64,000 nucleotides of DNA from Cryptomeria japonica. Lineage: Eukaryota > Streptophyta > Pinopsida > Cupressales > Cupressaceae. The notes beneath the pieces were generated by a model. That model ran no database searches, was not told the origin of the DNA, and saw nothing but the letters and a program-made list of their open reading frames with translations. The position numbers and the translations under genes are program-made. Shown here one piece after another: positions 1-8,987 of the stretch. The stretch's first letter is position 1; the number at the start of each line of letters is the position of its first letter. The DNA lies in the NCBI RefSeq assembly GCF_030272615.1, contig NC_081410.1:146344349-146408348 (forward strand). The letters are read 5' to 3'.

Positions 1-2
1 CC

Positions 3-2250
3 TACAATCGCATGCCCTTCGGGCTATGTAATGCACCGACAACCTTCCAGAGAATAATTTTACACATCTTTGACAAAATGTCCGTAGGGAACTTCAGGGC
101 GTTCTTGGATGACTAGTCTATTTTCAGTGATCGGGACACTCATCTGAAGGCACTCGCAGAATGTATGAAGAGGTGTCGGAAAGCTAGGCTAGCTCTTAAC
201 CCGAAGAAGTGTAGGTTTATGGTACTGCAGGGAAAGCTCCATGGCCACATTGTTTGTAAAGGTCTAAAGACAGACCCAGATAAGATAGGGGTGATCATTA
301 ACATGAAGAATCTGATGAATGTAACAGGAGTGAAGTCATTCTTAGGCCACGTTGGCTACTATCGGAGATTCATCAAAGGCTTTGCACAAGTCTCCTGGCC
401 CTTGGACAAGCTAACAAGGAAGGGAGAGTCGTTCGTATGTGGTGCGGAGCAGGAAGGAGCCTTCAAGGAACTGAAGGATCGGCTAGTGAGTGCACCGATA
501 CTGGTGTACCCGGATTGGAATAAAGAGTTTCACGTACACGTCGATGCCTCCAACTTCGCCATTGGTGCTACCCTCGCTCTAGTGGGGACGCAAGGACTGG
601 ATCACCCTGTTTTTTTCACCAGCTGACTTTTGTCAAGGGTCGAACAGAACTACAACACAACGGAGAGGGAGGCACTCGGGATGGTGTACGCGATACAAAA
701 GTTTCACCACTACCTGTTGGCTACTCCGTTTACGTTTTACGTGGACCATCAGGCACTAATGTACTTGGTAAATAAACCGATCATCCAAGGTCGGGTAAGT
801 AGATGGTTGTTGCTTTTGCAAGAATTCACCTTCACCATTATTGTGCGGTCGGGGAAGTCCCATGTGATAGCCGATCAACTGTCAAGGATCAGGACAGGAG
901 AGTCGTCCGAAGGAGTGAACGAGGACTTTCCGGATGCACACTTGTTCCAGATTGCAATACTACCATCGTGGTACAAGAAGATCAGCCAGTACCTCTCTAC
1001 TTCCACATTCCCAAAGGAGATGCCTCTGGGGGAATGGCGGAAGTTGGCACTGAAGAGTAAGACTTTCCAACTAATCAATGGCATGTTGTATAAAATGGGA
1101 CCTGATCAAATCCTAAGAAGATGTGTCGTGGAGGAGGAAATCCATAGTGTCTTGAAGCAAGCACATGACAAGTTAGCAGGTGGACACATGGGACAAGATG
1201 CAACTGCGCGAAAAGTACTTCTGGTCGGTCTATGGTGGCCAACTCTACACATTGATGCTCGGGAGTGGGGGGTTGGGTGTGACACTTGCCAAGGTGCAAG
1301 AAAACCACTCAAGCAGAACTTCATGCCCCTCTTTCCCTCTTAACCACAAGAGCTATTTGAATGATGGGGCCTGGACTTTGTGGGACCCTTGAAGCCAAGC
1401 ACTATGCATAGGTGCAAATATATTGTAGTGGCTACAGAATACCTCACTAAGTGGGCAGAAGCGAGAGCCCCACCAGATAACACGGCTCTAAGTACGACAT
1501 GGTTCTTGTATGAAGAGATCGTCACAAGGTACGAGATACCCCTTCAAATCACAAGTGACCGGGGAATGCATTTTGTCAACCAAGTAATCCATACCATGAC
1601 CGGGGAGTTCAAAATCTTTCACAATCTCTCTAGTCCGTACTAACCCCGGGCACACGGACAAGCAGAAGCAACCAACAAGGTATTGGTGTCAATAATTTAT
1701 AAGTCGTGTGGGGTGGAGCAGGATGATTGGGAGGAAAGGCTACCAACGGTATTGTGGGCCTACCATAAGACCTACAAGGTCACTATAGGGCATACCCTAT
1801 TTCAGCTCAAGTATGGACAAGAGGCAGTTGTACCTGTCGAGTACACAGTACCAAGCCTACGAGTGGCGAAGAATAATAGACTCAGTGATGAAGAGAGCTT
1901 GAGTGCAAGGCTTGACAGCCTGGTGAAACTGGACGAACGAAGGGTAATGGCACAATGGGCAACGCAAGTGCTGGCATGACAAGCACCTACAGTGGGCCAA
2001 CTTCTGGTCAGGGTAGTTGGTTTTAAAGTATAATGGTCGGAACAAACTCCGACCAGGAAAGTTTAAATTTCATTGCCTCATACCCTATGAGATCAGAGAA
2101 GTTGCCAAGAACGGGGTGGTGAAATTATCCACCTTCGATAACAATCCAATCAGGGACCCAGAGAATGGTTTGAAACTAAAAGTCTACAGAGAACGAAACA
2201 AACCTGTGATTGGGATCAACATGTTGGGATACACTACAAAAGGAAACTAG
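3..2250 (+). pseudogene. Ty3/gypsy pol fragment: RT, RNase H, integrase
   Basis: One frame starting at base 3 reads the end of RT (RMPFGLCNAP, then FLDD as the catalytic YxDD-like box), RNase H (HVDASNFAIGATLA, YNTTEREALGMVYAIQKF, FYVDHQAL) and integrase. Integrase shows a zinc-binding-like GCDTC and the catalytic core: D in WGLDFVGPL near 1372, D in TSDRGMHF near 1555 and E in GQAEATNK near 1667. Stops interrupt this frame at about 115 (a Trp-like position read as TAG), 627, 1341, 1362 and 1641. A frameshift near 2010 moves the C-terminal integrase tail (KLRPGKFKFH, then KLSTFDNNPIRDPENGLKLK) to another frame ending at the TAG at 2248. The protein would have copied and integrated element RNA. 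It cannot be made intact here. Confidence 0.9.
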
Positions 2251-2286
2251 ACCATTGGCCAGAGCAGGTAAGTGGAAGAAGACTCG

Positions 2287-3390
2287 ATGGGGAAAGCAGA
2301 GCCCTACCGGAGAGATGAAGATTGGGCGAAGTCTCTTACAGCCATGGAAGAACGACTTGTGCCGAAGCGAGTGGAAGGTGTTGCGGTTCTCAGGATCCAC
2401 AAACACATGACAGATGTGTATTTTGGGGACCCGGCTGTGTGGGTACGGATTTCAAGACATTGGAAGAAGCGGGCCCCATATGAGGGTCTTCGAGAAGGGT
2501 ATGTAGCATACGATATCGATGAAGAAGCCGAAGCCAGAAGGAAAGCCGAGAAAGAAAATAAAGAGGAGGAACCTATAGACTTGGAGGAAGAACTTGACCT
2601 AGAGGAGTACGGGGCAACTCTAGGCCCCTGTTTAAAGATGGTGCTGAAAACGGAAGACTTGTTCATCATCGCCTCCCAGCCAGGCAAATTTGAAATCGGA
2701 CCCAATTCATTATACCGGGTAATCCCTAACCCCACGAGCCCTCCGAAGGTTGATAGAGAAAAGGTAACATGGTACCAACAATACGGAGGCCGCTACATTG
2801 ACAGGTGGTATAAGGGGGTGGGACCTGCTCTGTTAGTCAACAAGATATGGGACCTAGAGTACGTGGGGACGTGTTGTGCACAAGAATGCTACAGGAGGAT
2901 GCTACATGTATGTATGTGGTTGCACGATTCGGAGATAAGGGTAACATCCCAAGGTGAACCCTCAGGTGTGAAGAGGAACATAGAAGGCGAGGACACTGAC
3001 AAAGGACCAAATAAAAGGCGGAAGGAAATCGGAATAAGTGGCAAGGGAAAAGCAAGGAAAAAATCAAGTACCCAAACAACAAAGAGGAAACTAAGGGGGC
3101 GAAAAAATTATTCAGAAGTGTCTGCAAAGACGATAAGATACCCTGTAGATCACAAAAGGCGAACTAAACGATGTGACCTAACCCCGGGACACTTTAGTAA
3201 ACTGAAGGTACGAAAAGTTGCATTTAACAAATATTGCCAAATGGAAAGTTTGAAAAAATTGTTAAGAAAGGGGGTATTGAAAGTTGGGAAAGCAAAATAT
3301 AGGAAAGAAATAAAAAGGCCATGGTTAGTGAGTATTAAAAAATTAAAGTGTAAGGCAAAAGTGATGGAAATAAGGGAAAAATACAATTAA
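2287..3390 (+). CDS. aORF1, accessory ORF behind integrase (unknown function)
   Basis: This is an uninterrupted frame of about 367 codons from the first ATG at 2287; an in-frame stop precedes it at 2269. It starts 37 bp after the pol stop. I do not recognise a known domain. The N-terminal two thirds are mixed and acidic in the middle, with a Glu/Lys/Arg-rich stretch around residues 80-115 that could be coiled coil. A compact region follows with WYQQYGGRYIDRWYKG and WDLEYVGTCCAQECYRR, including paired cysteines. The last third is very basic, with KRRK and KGKARKK clusters, suggesting nuclear targeting or nucleic-acid binding (inference). A second, interrupted copy lies on the minus strand at 6197-7163, so it belongs to the element family. 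The full-length element at 47870-57612 lacks it. It sits where Athila-type elements carry env-like ORFs, but I see no clear membrane segment. Confidence 0.7.
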   Translation: MGKAEPYRRDEDWAKSLTAMEERLVPKRVEGVAVLRIHKHMTDVYFGDPAVWVRISRHWKKRAPYEGLREGYVAYDIDEEAEARRKAEKENKEEEPIDLEEELDLEEYGATLGPCLKMVLKTEDLFIIASQPGKFEIGPNSLYRVIPNPTSPPKVDREKVTWYQQYGGRYIDRWYKGVGPALLVNKIWDLEYVGTCCAQECYRRMLHVCMWLHDSEIRVTSQGEPSGVKRNIEGEDTDKGPNKRRKEIGISGKGKARKKSSTQTTKRKLRGRKNYSEVSAKTIRYPVDHKRRTKRCDLTPGHFSKLKVRKVAFNKYCQMESLKKLLRKGVLKVGKAKYRKEIKRPWLVSIKKLKCKAKVMEIREKYN

Positions 3391-3560
3391 TAAGGCAATT
3401 ATTTTGTAAAAAGTTAATAAAGTATTTAAGCCTAACCCTAACCCTAAAAAGAGCAAATGACTATAAAAACCCCCTAGAAGCTCATTTTTACACAACACAT
3501 GGGCAATTGCGCTTGTGAAAGCAAAAGGACCAAGAGAGAGGAAGTGCGTCCAGAAGAGAT
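3391..3560. other. Untranslated region after aORF1
   Basis: AT-rich, non-coding. It contains two to three CCCTAA-like units at about 3430-3446 and a TATAAAA box at 3462-3468. Nothing else recognisable. Confidence 0.5.
3462..3468 (+). promoter_or_regulatory. TATA-box-like site between aORF1 and aORF2
   Basis: TATAAAA in a pyrimidine/purine-balanced context, followed about 25-30 bases downstream by a possible start region near 3490. The full-length relative has a TATAAAA on its coding strand in the same pol-to-aORF2 spacer (plus-strand 51318-51331). This could be an internal Pol II promoter for aORF2, but AT-rich DNA gives such strings by chance. Confidence 0.3.
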
Positions 3561-4135
3561 TGTACGGCCAATAGGCGCAGCAAGGGAGTGGAATCCGTAC
3601 GGATTACAAATACGAATGCATTAAAGATTGGACAAATCAAACCATACGATGTTGCAAGTAAACTGTACGAGGACCATTGCATGACATACAGAAAAGCCGT
3701 AGAGAGCTCAGACACAATAACTCGAGAGAGGTTGTACTGTAAAGTCGTACAGTCCACACGAGAACACTCTAAGGCGAGGTCGTACGGTGAAGTCGTACAG
3801 TGCACGGGTACAAGACATCAGGAGAGGTCGTACGGAAAAGATACCCAGAACTCGTGCATAGGAAATCCGTACGGGTTGCCAAGATCAAGTTCACAGCAAC
3901 CGTACGGACAAGGGAGGTAAGGAAGACAGGGAAAAGTGGACACCGTACGGAATTGGAAGGGTTGCAGTATTGTCCGTACGAAGGAGATTGGACACCGTAC
4001 GACCACCGTACGGAATTGGAAGAGGGTTGCAATATTGTACTGCAACCCTCTTCCAATTCCGTACTATGGTCGTACGGTGTCCAATCTCCTTCGTACGGTG
4101 TCCACTTTTGCCATCCGTACTGAGTTGGGTACAGA
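3560..4135. repeat. GTAC/CGTACGG-rich spacer
   Basis: About twenty GTAC tetramers occur in roughly 575 bases, where about two would be expected. Most are inside CCGTACGG, TCGTACGG or CGTACAG contexts. The tract is not protein-coding in any convincing way: open frames on both strands here mirror each other because of the hairpin at 3976-4096. A comparable GTAC-rich tract occupies the same pol-to-aORF2 position of the relative at about 50690-50900. Confidence 0.8.
3976..4096. repeat. Inverted repeat (hairpin), 56-bp arms, 9-bp loop
   Basis: The left arm 3976-4031 is the reverse complement of 4041-4096 with about two mismatches near the middle; the loop is 4032-4040. The arms contain GTACGAAGGAGATTGG and GGAATTGGAAGAGGGTTGCA. 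Complementarity resumes outside the right arm (to about 4108) with 3930-3948 if a 27-base left-side bulge is skipped. That bulge (3949-3975) is itself a partial duplicate of the arm sequence. Transcribed RNA could fold into a long stem. Confidence 0.9.
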
Positions 4136-4290
4136 GTTGACATGCATTAAAAAAGTTGTATGGAGAAGCGATAGCCAGCACAATGGTCCATACAAACTGG
4201 CATGTCAAACCTTCAGACCATTATAATAACGGTCAAGGACTTGACAAAGACAGGAAAACAGACACACGGCAAAGCAGTTACAGTGCAACC

Positions 4291-6196
4291 ATGACTGCTA
4301 CAGACCCAGCTAGGAGCAGTAAGAAGGCCAAGATCAGACCAAAAGTACAGAAAGATCCGAAAGGAATCACTGCCAAGAATGTGGACTTTGAGAGCATGAC
4401 TGGCAGTGAATGCCCTGCTTGGTGGGAGGAAACCCCTCCCAACCATGTGATAAAGGACTCTCTCAGGAAAGCACAAGTGCACCATGCCATTCAGATGCCG
4501 ACATTCATTATCAAGGATTTTGAACCAGTGTTGTAGACCGTGGTGTCTGGATACAACTGCCAGGAAAGGGCCTCCATCATTCGGTTCTAGGGTTGCACAG
4601 TACAGGTTTCCTTCAAGGCTGAAGACTTCAAGAGGGTATTTGGTATACCCGAGAAGGGAGCATCTGCAGCAAAACTAGCCAAGAAGCTCACCAAAGAGAA
4701 AAAGCAGTGGTTGTTGGACATGGTATGCAGAGATGACCTGACAGAAGAACAATGTAAGAGTGCTTGGTCTGATGGTAAGGGATTGAACCGTGCTTTTATT
4801 GCACTTGAAGTGGAGGATGCTGATGGACTTGGTAAAAAGTCGACTCACATGGGCCAATCAAGCATCCAATATAGTCATCTAGATGATAGGGTTGATGAAT
4901 GGCATCAAGTGTGGCAAAGTTTACAATTGGGGACAGCTTTTGGCTCAGAGGATTCATGATTTCCTCAAACTAGAGCACAAAATATTTTATATGTGCCACC
5001 ACACCATCAATCTATTCTTGGATGTACGTTTACAAGTACCTCCAGAGATGTGGGGTACTTTTGAACCACGCAGTAGGGTGGAACCCAATAAACCGTCCAT
5101 GTACTATTATGCCCATCTGGACACTCTTGGTGACATCGTACAGCCCGCAAAGAGGAGGAAGCTGGACGTATCAGTCAAGGTTGAAGAGGACAGCAGCATT
5201 GAAGATTTTGAGGAGGCCGAAGAAACTGAGGAGCAGGAGAGTGGAGATGAAGGATTTCGCATGGCACCACACACGGCAGGAGAGGAAGAAGAGGAAGCGG
5301 AATCACAACAACATGAAGGGTAGGAGGAAGAGCGACATGGAAGATTGCGAGCAAAGTGGAAAAGCACGCGGGTGAAATTTACACCCCCCAAATTGCCCCC
5401 TTCAACGCACTTGGTACCGCAGGAAGCACTTACATTGGCCAACCCGGTAGGCGACGTCAGCGCACTTGGTACCGTAGGAAGCACTTACAATGGCCAGCCC
5501 AGTAGACGATGTAAGACCAATAGGAGTGTTGTTCAGGAGAATTGATAAAGGGGAACCACCGGCACAACGACGAGTATCACTACTGCAGCTCAGTCTGACT
5601 GTACTCGAATCACAAGTCGTACCAACAGCAAAGCGTACCAGTAGGCCAGCAGACCGTACGAGTAGTGACCTAGGCGACGGGGGAATGATGGATCGTACGT
5701 TGGCAGAGGAGGTCGTACAACATAGTCCAGAGGTAGCAGTACAAGAGGTAGTCATACCAGAGGAAGCTACGAAGACAGCATTACAAGAAGCAGTCGAGGT
5801 ACTGGTACGACGGGTACTGGTATGGTACCAACAAGGGAAATGATTCCAGAGACGTATCGATGGCAGGAGGAGTTGGCAGTGCTGGACACACTGACTGACG
5901 AGGATATAGATGCATCTCTAGACGAGTGGCTGGGACAGTTTGCACTCACACCTCACCCTCCCACCTCGCCCTCACCACATGCCATGGCAGTTAGGCAGAG
6001 CCAGACACAGCATAGGACCACTCTTATCACAAACCAAGATGAGAGGATGTCTACAGAGGAGCAGAACATAGCAACTGGAGGTGGTGGACATGGCTCGCAG
6101 ATCATCGATGTCGAGGAGAGCGAGTCTGAAGGACTACTAGCAGGTCTTTACCTCACCCCACCAGACCCTAGTGATCCAGTAGGCTCGCTCCAGCGG
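4291..6196 (+). pseudogene. aORF2, second accessory ORF, broken
   Basis: From the ATG at 4291 the reading matches aORF2 of the full-length element (50568-49321 minus strand): GSECPAWWEE versus GSECRRWWES, FKRVFGIP versus FRKVFGIP, VYNWGQLLAQRI versus IYNWGRVLSSRV, then RVEPNKPSMYYYAHL versus RVEPYKPAMYYWLHL. A stop lies at 4534, a frameshift near 4880-4900 and another stop at 5321. A 55-bp tandem duplication shifts frame at 5406-5515, after which the reading continues to 5843 and then in another frame to about 6196. After the conserved block of about 280 residues comes a long acidic Glu/Ser-rich tail (EEAEETEEQESGDEG). No catalytic motif, signal peptide or membrane segment is visible. Function unknown. 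It is shared by both elements, so it is a real family gene. Confidence 0.8.
5406..5515. repeat. 55-bp tandem duplication inside aORF2
   Basis: Units 5406-5460 and 5461-5515 both start CGCACTTGGTACCG and continue AGGAAGCACTTACA, with a few substitutions. Unit 1 in frame 2 and unit 2 in frame 3 give the same peptide pattern (EALTLANPVGDV / EALTMASPVDDV), so the duplication itself explains the frame change. Confidence 0.9.
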
Positions 6197-7163
6197 TTCC
6201 TTTTGAGATCTTCAAGGTATCTTATCGTCTTTGTAGACACTACTGAATAATCCTTTTGCCCCCTTAGTTTCCTCTTTGTCGTTTCGGTACTTGATTTTTT
6301 CCTTGCTTTTCCCTTGCCACTTGTTTTGATTCCCTTCCACCTTTTATTTGGTCCTTTGTCAACGTCCTCACCTTCTATGTTCCTCTTCACACCTAAGGGG
6401 TCACCCTGGGACCTTATCCTTATCTCTGAATCGTGCAACCTGTTAGTGTAGGTTTTTTATTTTCCTTATGTTAGGGGGTATTTATTTTTCCTACACATAT
6501 ATTATTTAAGCTTGCTTAGCTTAATACGAGTGGTTTATATGAGGACATGTGGCGAAATACTTTAGCTACATGTGTAACTCTCCACCTCACATGGGTAGTT
6601 GAGTTACACACCCTCTTTTGGCTTGTTGTGCCACCTCTAATAACCACTATTTTGTCATTTCCTAAGTGGGTTATGGGGTAGTTGGGTTGCACACCCTCTT
6701 TTGGCCTTATGTGCCAACTTTCTCAACTCCTTTCATGTCTTCATGTAAGGAGGTTATGCCACATGTTTTGGCATTTACCAAGAAGGTAAAACCTCCCACT
6801 TTTTTATGGGGAATAGGAGTTAATGCACCCCTTGGATGTATATGCTTATATTTTTCTATATAATAAGCACTATACTCTCACCTTCACTAGTTCAGTGATA
6901 GCTTGGTGAGAGTCTTCTCCAAATTCTCTTCTTTGTCTCTATTTCTCTCTCATATTGAAATTATCTTCATTCAGCTATTTTGATCTTCGATCATCCGTTG
7001 CTCGAGGAGTTGCATGTGATCTACAACCGACATCAGATCTTGGCTGGGTTCTCGCTTCTCGTAGATCTCACACAACCACATACATACGTGTGGAATCCTC
7101 TTGTAGCATTCTTGTGCACAACACGTCCCCACGTACTCTAGGTCCCATTTCTTGTCAACTAAC
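6197..7163 (-). pseudogene. aORF1 remnant split by a solo LTR
   Basis: Minus-strand 7163-7073 reads WDLEYVGTCCAQECYKR and stops matching at a WL pair; 6440-6197 resumes with HDSEIRIRSQGDPLGVKR and the basic KGKARKKSS region. The 632-bp insertion at 6441-7072 separates them. Only the second half of aORF1 is present because an internal deletion joins it to RT at 7164. Confidence 0.85.
6441..7072. mobile_element. 632-bp solo LTR with 5-bp target duplication
   Basis: Termini are TGTTAGTGTAGG and GATCTCACA, i.e. TG...CA. The 5 bases CAACC flank it perfectly (6436-6440 and 7073-7077). Removing it plus one CAACC restores continuity of the aORF1 remnant, which proves the boundaries. A TATA-like TATATAATA lies at 6857-6865 and a pyrimidine-rich CTCTTCTTTGTCTC stretch follows, consistent with LTR U3-R-U5 layout on the plus strand. 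It encodes nothing. Family unknown. Confidence 0.9.
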
Positions 7164-8987
7164 ATTCATCGGATTCTACATGTTGATGATCACCCCTATC
7201 TTATTTGGGTTTGTCTTTAGGCCTTCTTTAAAACAATGTGGCCAAGGAGCTTTCCCTATAGTACCATAAACCTACACTTCTTTGGGTTAAGAGCTAGCCT
7301 AGCTTTCCGACACCTTTCCATACATTCTCCGAGTGCCTTCAAATGAGTGTCCCGATCACTGAAATAGACTAGTCATCCAAGAACGCCCTGAAGTTCCCTA
7401 CGGACATTTTGTCAAAGATGTGTAAAATTATTCTCTGGAAGGTTGTTGGTGCATTACATAGCCCGAAGGGCATGCGATTGTAGGCGTACACCCCCTCTTC
7501 CACCACAAATGTAGTCTTTAGCTTATCTTCTTCCGCAATACTTATCTGATTGTATCCCGAGAACCCATCCGGAAATGTGTATATCTCGTGCCCAACTTCT
7601 TCCAGAATGTTGTCCCTGAATGGGATTGGAAATGAGTCTTTGATTGGTATTGCGTTTAGGTACATGAAGTCTACGCATATCCTCATCTGGTTAGCCTCCT
7701 TGAGAGAAATGACTATTGGGGAGACCCAGTCACTTGTTTCCACCTTGAATATGATCCCAGCCTCCAACATTTTGTTGATTTCCTCATTCACCTTGGCCGC
7801 GTAGTTCTTGTTCATTCTGTACGGTCTCCTCCGTACGGGTTGGGCTCTTGGTACGAGGGATATGCGATGTACGCACAGTTCCGGAGGTGCCCCCTTCAAG
7901 TCCTTGTAAGTCTAGACAAAGACATCCTTGTATTCCAGAAATATCTTGATGGTTGCCGCCTTCAGTACGATGTTCCAATCATCCCCTACGAGTATCACCT
8001 GCAGGTCCTCTTCCTTGCCTAGATTGACTTTTTTCACATCCCTTTCCTCGTACTTGATAGGTTTGCCTCGTTCAAACCGATGGGCTAGTGTGTCATCCAC
8101 CCATGCCATCCCTTCCTGGTACCTATCGTACTCCGGGGGAAATGATTGTTCTTCCGTGCCGCCACTTGATTCCCCAATCTCGCATATTTGCAGCATGTGG
8201 CACTCCAGGTGGAAGACCTCATAGTCCTCCATCTGCCAATGGACGAGTTGGGCCAATAAACTAGTTCCATCTTTAGAGCATCCATCCAATTCCAACACTC
8301 CTTCCTCGTTGGGTTCCCTCCCCCCTCCGTCTCCTTCAGAACCCCACTCCCATTTATTTGAGTCCTCCAAGTCAGAGTCAGACGACGCAAGCTCTTCACT
8401 GACGGCCTTGTTCCTCAAGTCAATCACATACTTATGACCTTCACTCTCGATTGAGAGTGTATTCTTCTTCCAGTTATGATTGGCTCTAGCCATGATCAGC
8501 CATCCCCTTCCCAGGAGGGCGTCGTAAGCTTTTCTCTCCAGTGCAATGACTATGAAGTCCAGAAGGAATTGTTGTGTCCCGATCACCACCTTTTGTGCCA
8601 TGAGAGTCCCAAGGGGTTTGATATCATGCTGATCCGCACCGACAAGGTGGAATGTTCATGGCCAAAGGGTAGGCTTGCCAAGACCTCTCCAAGATTCTTC
8701 CAGTAGCACATTGACTCCAGACCCGCCATCCACAATGGTGTTTGTGAGCTTTTGTCCCATTATCTCCATTTCCACCATGGCACGTTTTCGTCCAATGCTT
8801 ATGGTGAGCAGAATAGGATCTATGGCATTTGTACCAAGTTTCGTCACCGAAGCCATACTAGATGGTCCTGTCGTCGTTTGGTGGTGGTGTCACCGGCTGC
8901 ATTTGTCAAGGCCATCCTCAACTGCGGCATGGTTTGTAGGAGGTCGGATACCCGTACGGGTATAGTGGTCTGTAACATCTGCTTAAT
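7164..8987 (-). pseudogene. Ty3/gypsy protease-RT remnant
   Basis: On the minus strand, 8987-8656 reads the spacer and protease start (VEMEIMGQKLTNTIVDGGSG). The frame 8601-7912 reads the rest of protease (AYDALLGRGWLIMARANHNW) and an acidic linker. The frame 7899-7369 reads RT (RRPYRMNKNYAAKVNEEINK, GFSGYNQISIAEEDKLKTTF, YNRMPFGLCNAP, FLDD). The protease active-site triad is written DGG, as in the relative at about 54955, rather than DTG or DSG. Frames shift at about 8640 and 7905. RT ends in a TAG at the same Trp-like position as the plus copy (about 7376), so that stop predates the separation of the two copies. Confidence 0.85.

Larger units (their letters stand above)
1..6196 (+). mobile_element. 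Decayed Ty3/gypsy retrotransposon with two accessory ORFs, 5' part outside window
   Basis: The plus strand reads reverse transcriptase, RNase H, integrase, aORF1, a GTAC-rich spacer and aORF2, in that order. Integrase after RNase H is the Ty3/gypsy domain order. Protein sequence closely follows the better preserved element at 47870-57612 over pol and aORF2. The left end lies outside the window. The right end is lost at about 6196, where sequence switches to an inverted copy of the same family. No LTR belonging to this copy is visible. Many in-frame stops make it non-functional as an autonomous element. Lineage is probably in or near the Athila/Tat group, inferred from the extra ORFs and the tRNA-Asp-like primer site in its relative. 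Confidence 0.85.
6197..8987 (-). mobile_element. Inverted, internally deleted Ty3/gypsy relative
   Basis: The minus strand reads, from 8987 down, protease, RT and then directly aORF1. All parts match the plus-strand element at 1-6196 or the full-length element at 47870-57612. The RT part stops matching at about 7164 and jumps to the middle of aORF1, so some 2.5 kb of RNase H, integrase and early aORF1 are deleted. Bases 7262-7490 are the reverse complement of about 1-226. The right boundary near 8987 is where homology to the gag-protease region ends. The left boundary near 6197 is the junction with the plus-strand copy. No LTR is visible. Confidence 0.85.

Noticed and set aside
3430-3446. Telomere-like CCCTAA units
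   Set aside because: Only two to three imperfect copies, and not the plant CCCTAAA unit; too short to mean an interstitial telomere.
3769-4226. Several overlapping open frames on both strands around the hairpin
   Set aside because: They mirror each other because of the inverted repeat and consist of repeated RTVV/SVRT-like peptides; by-products of the GTAC-rich DNA, not genes.
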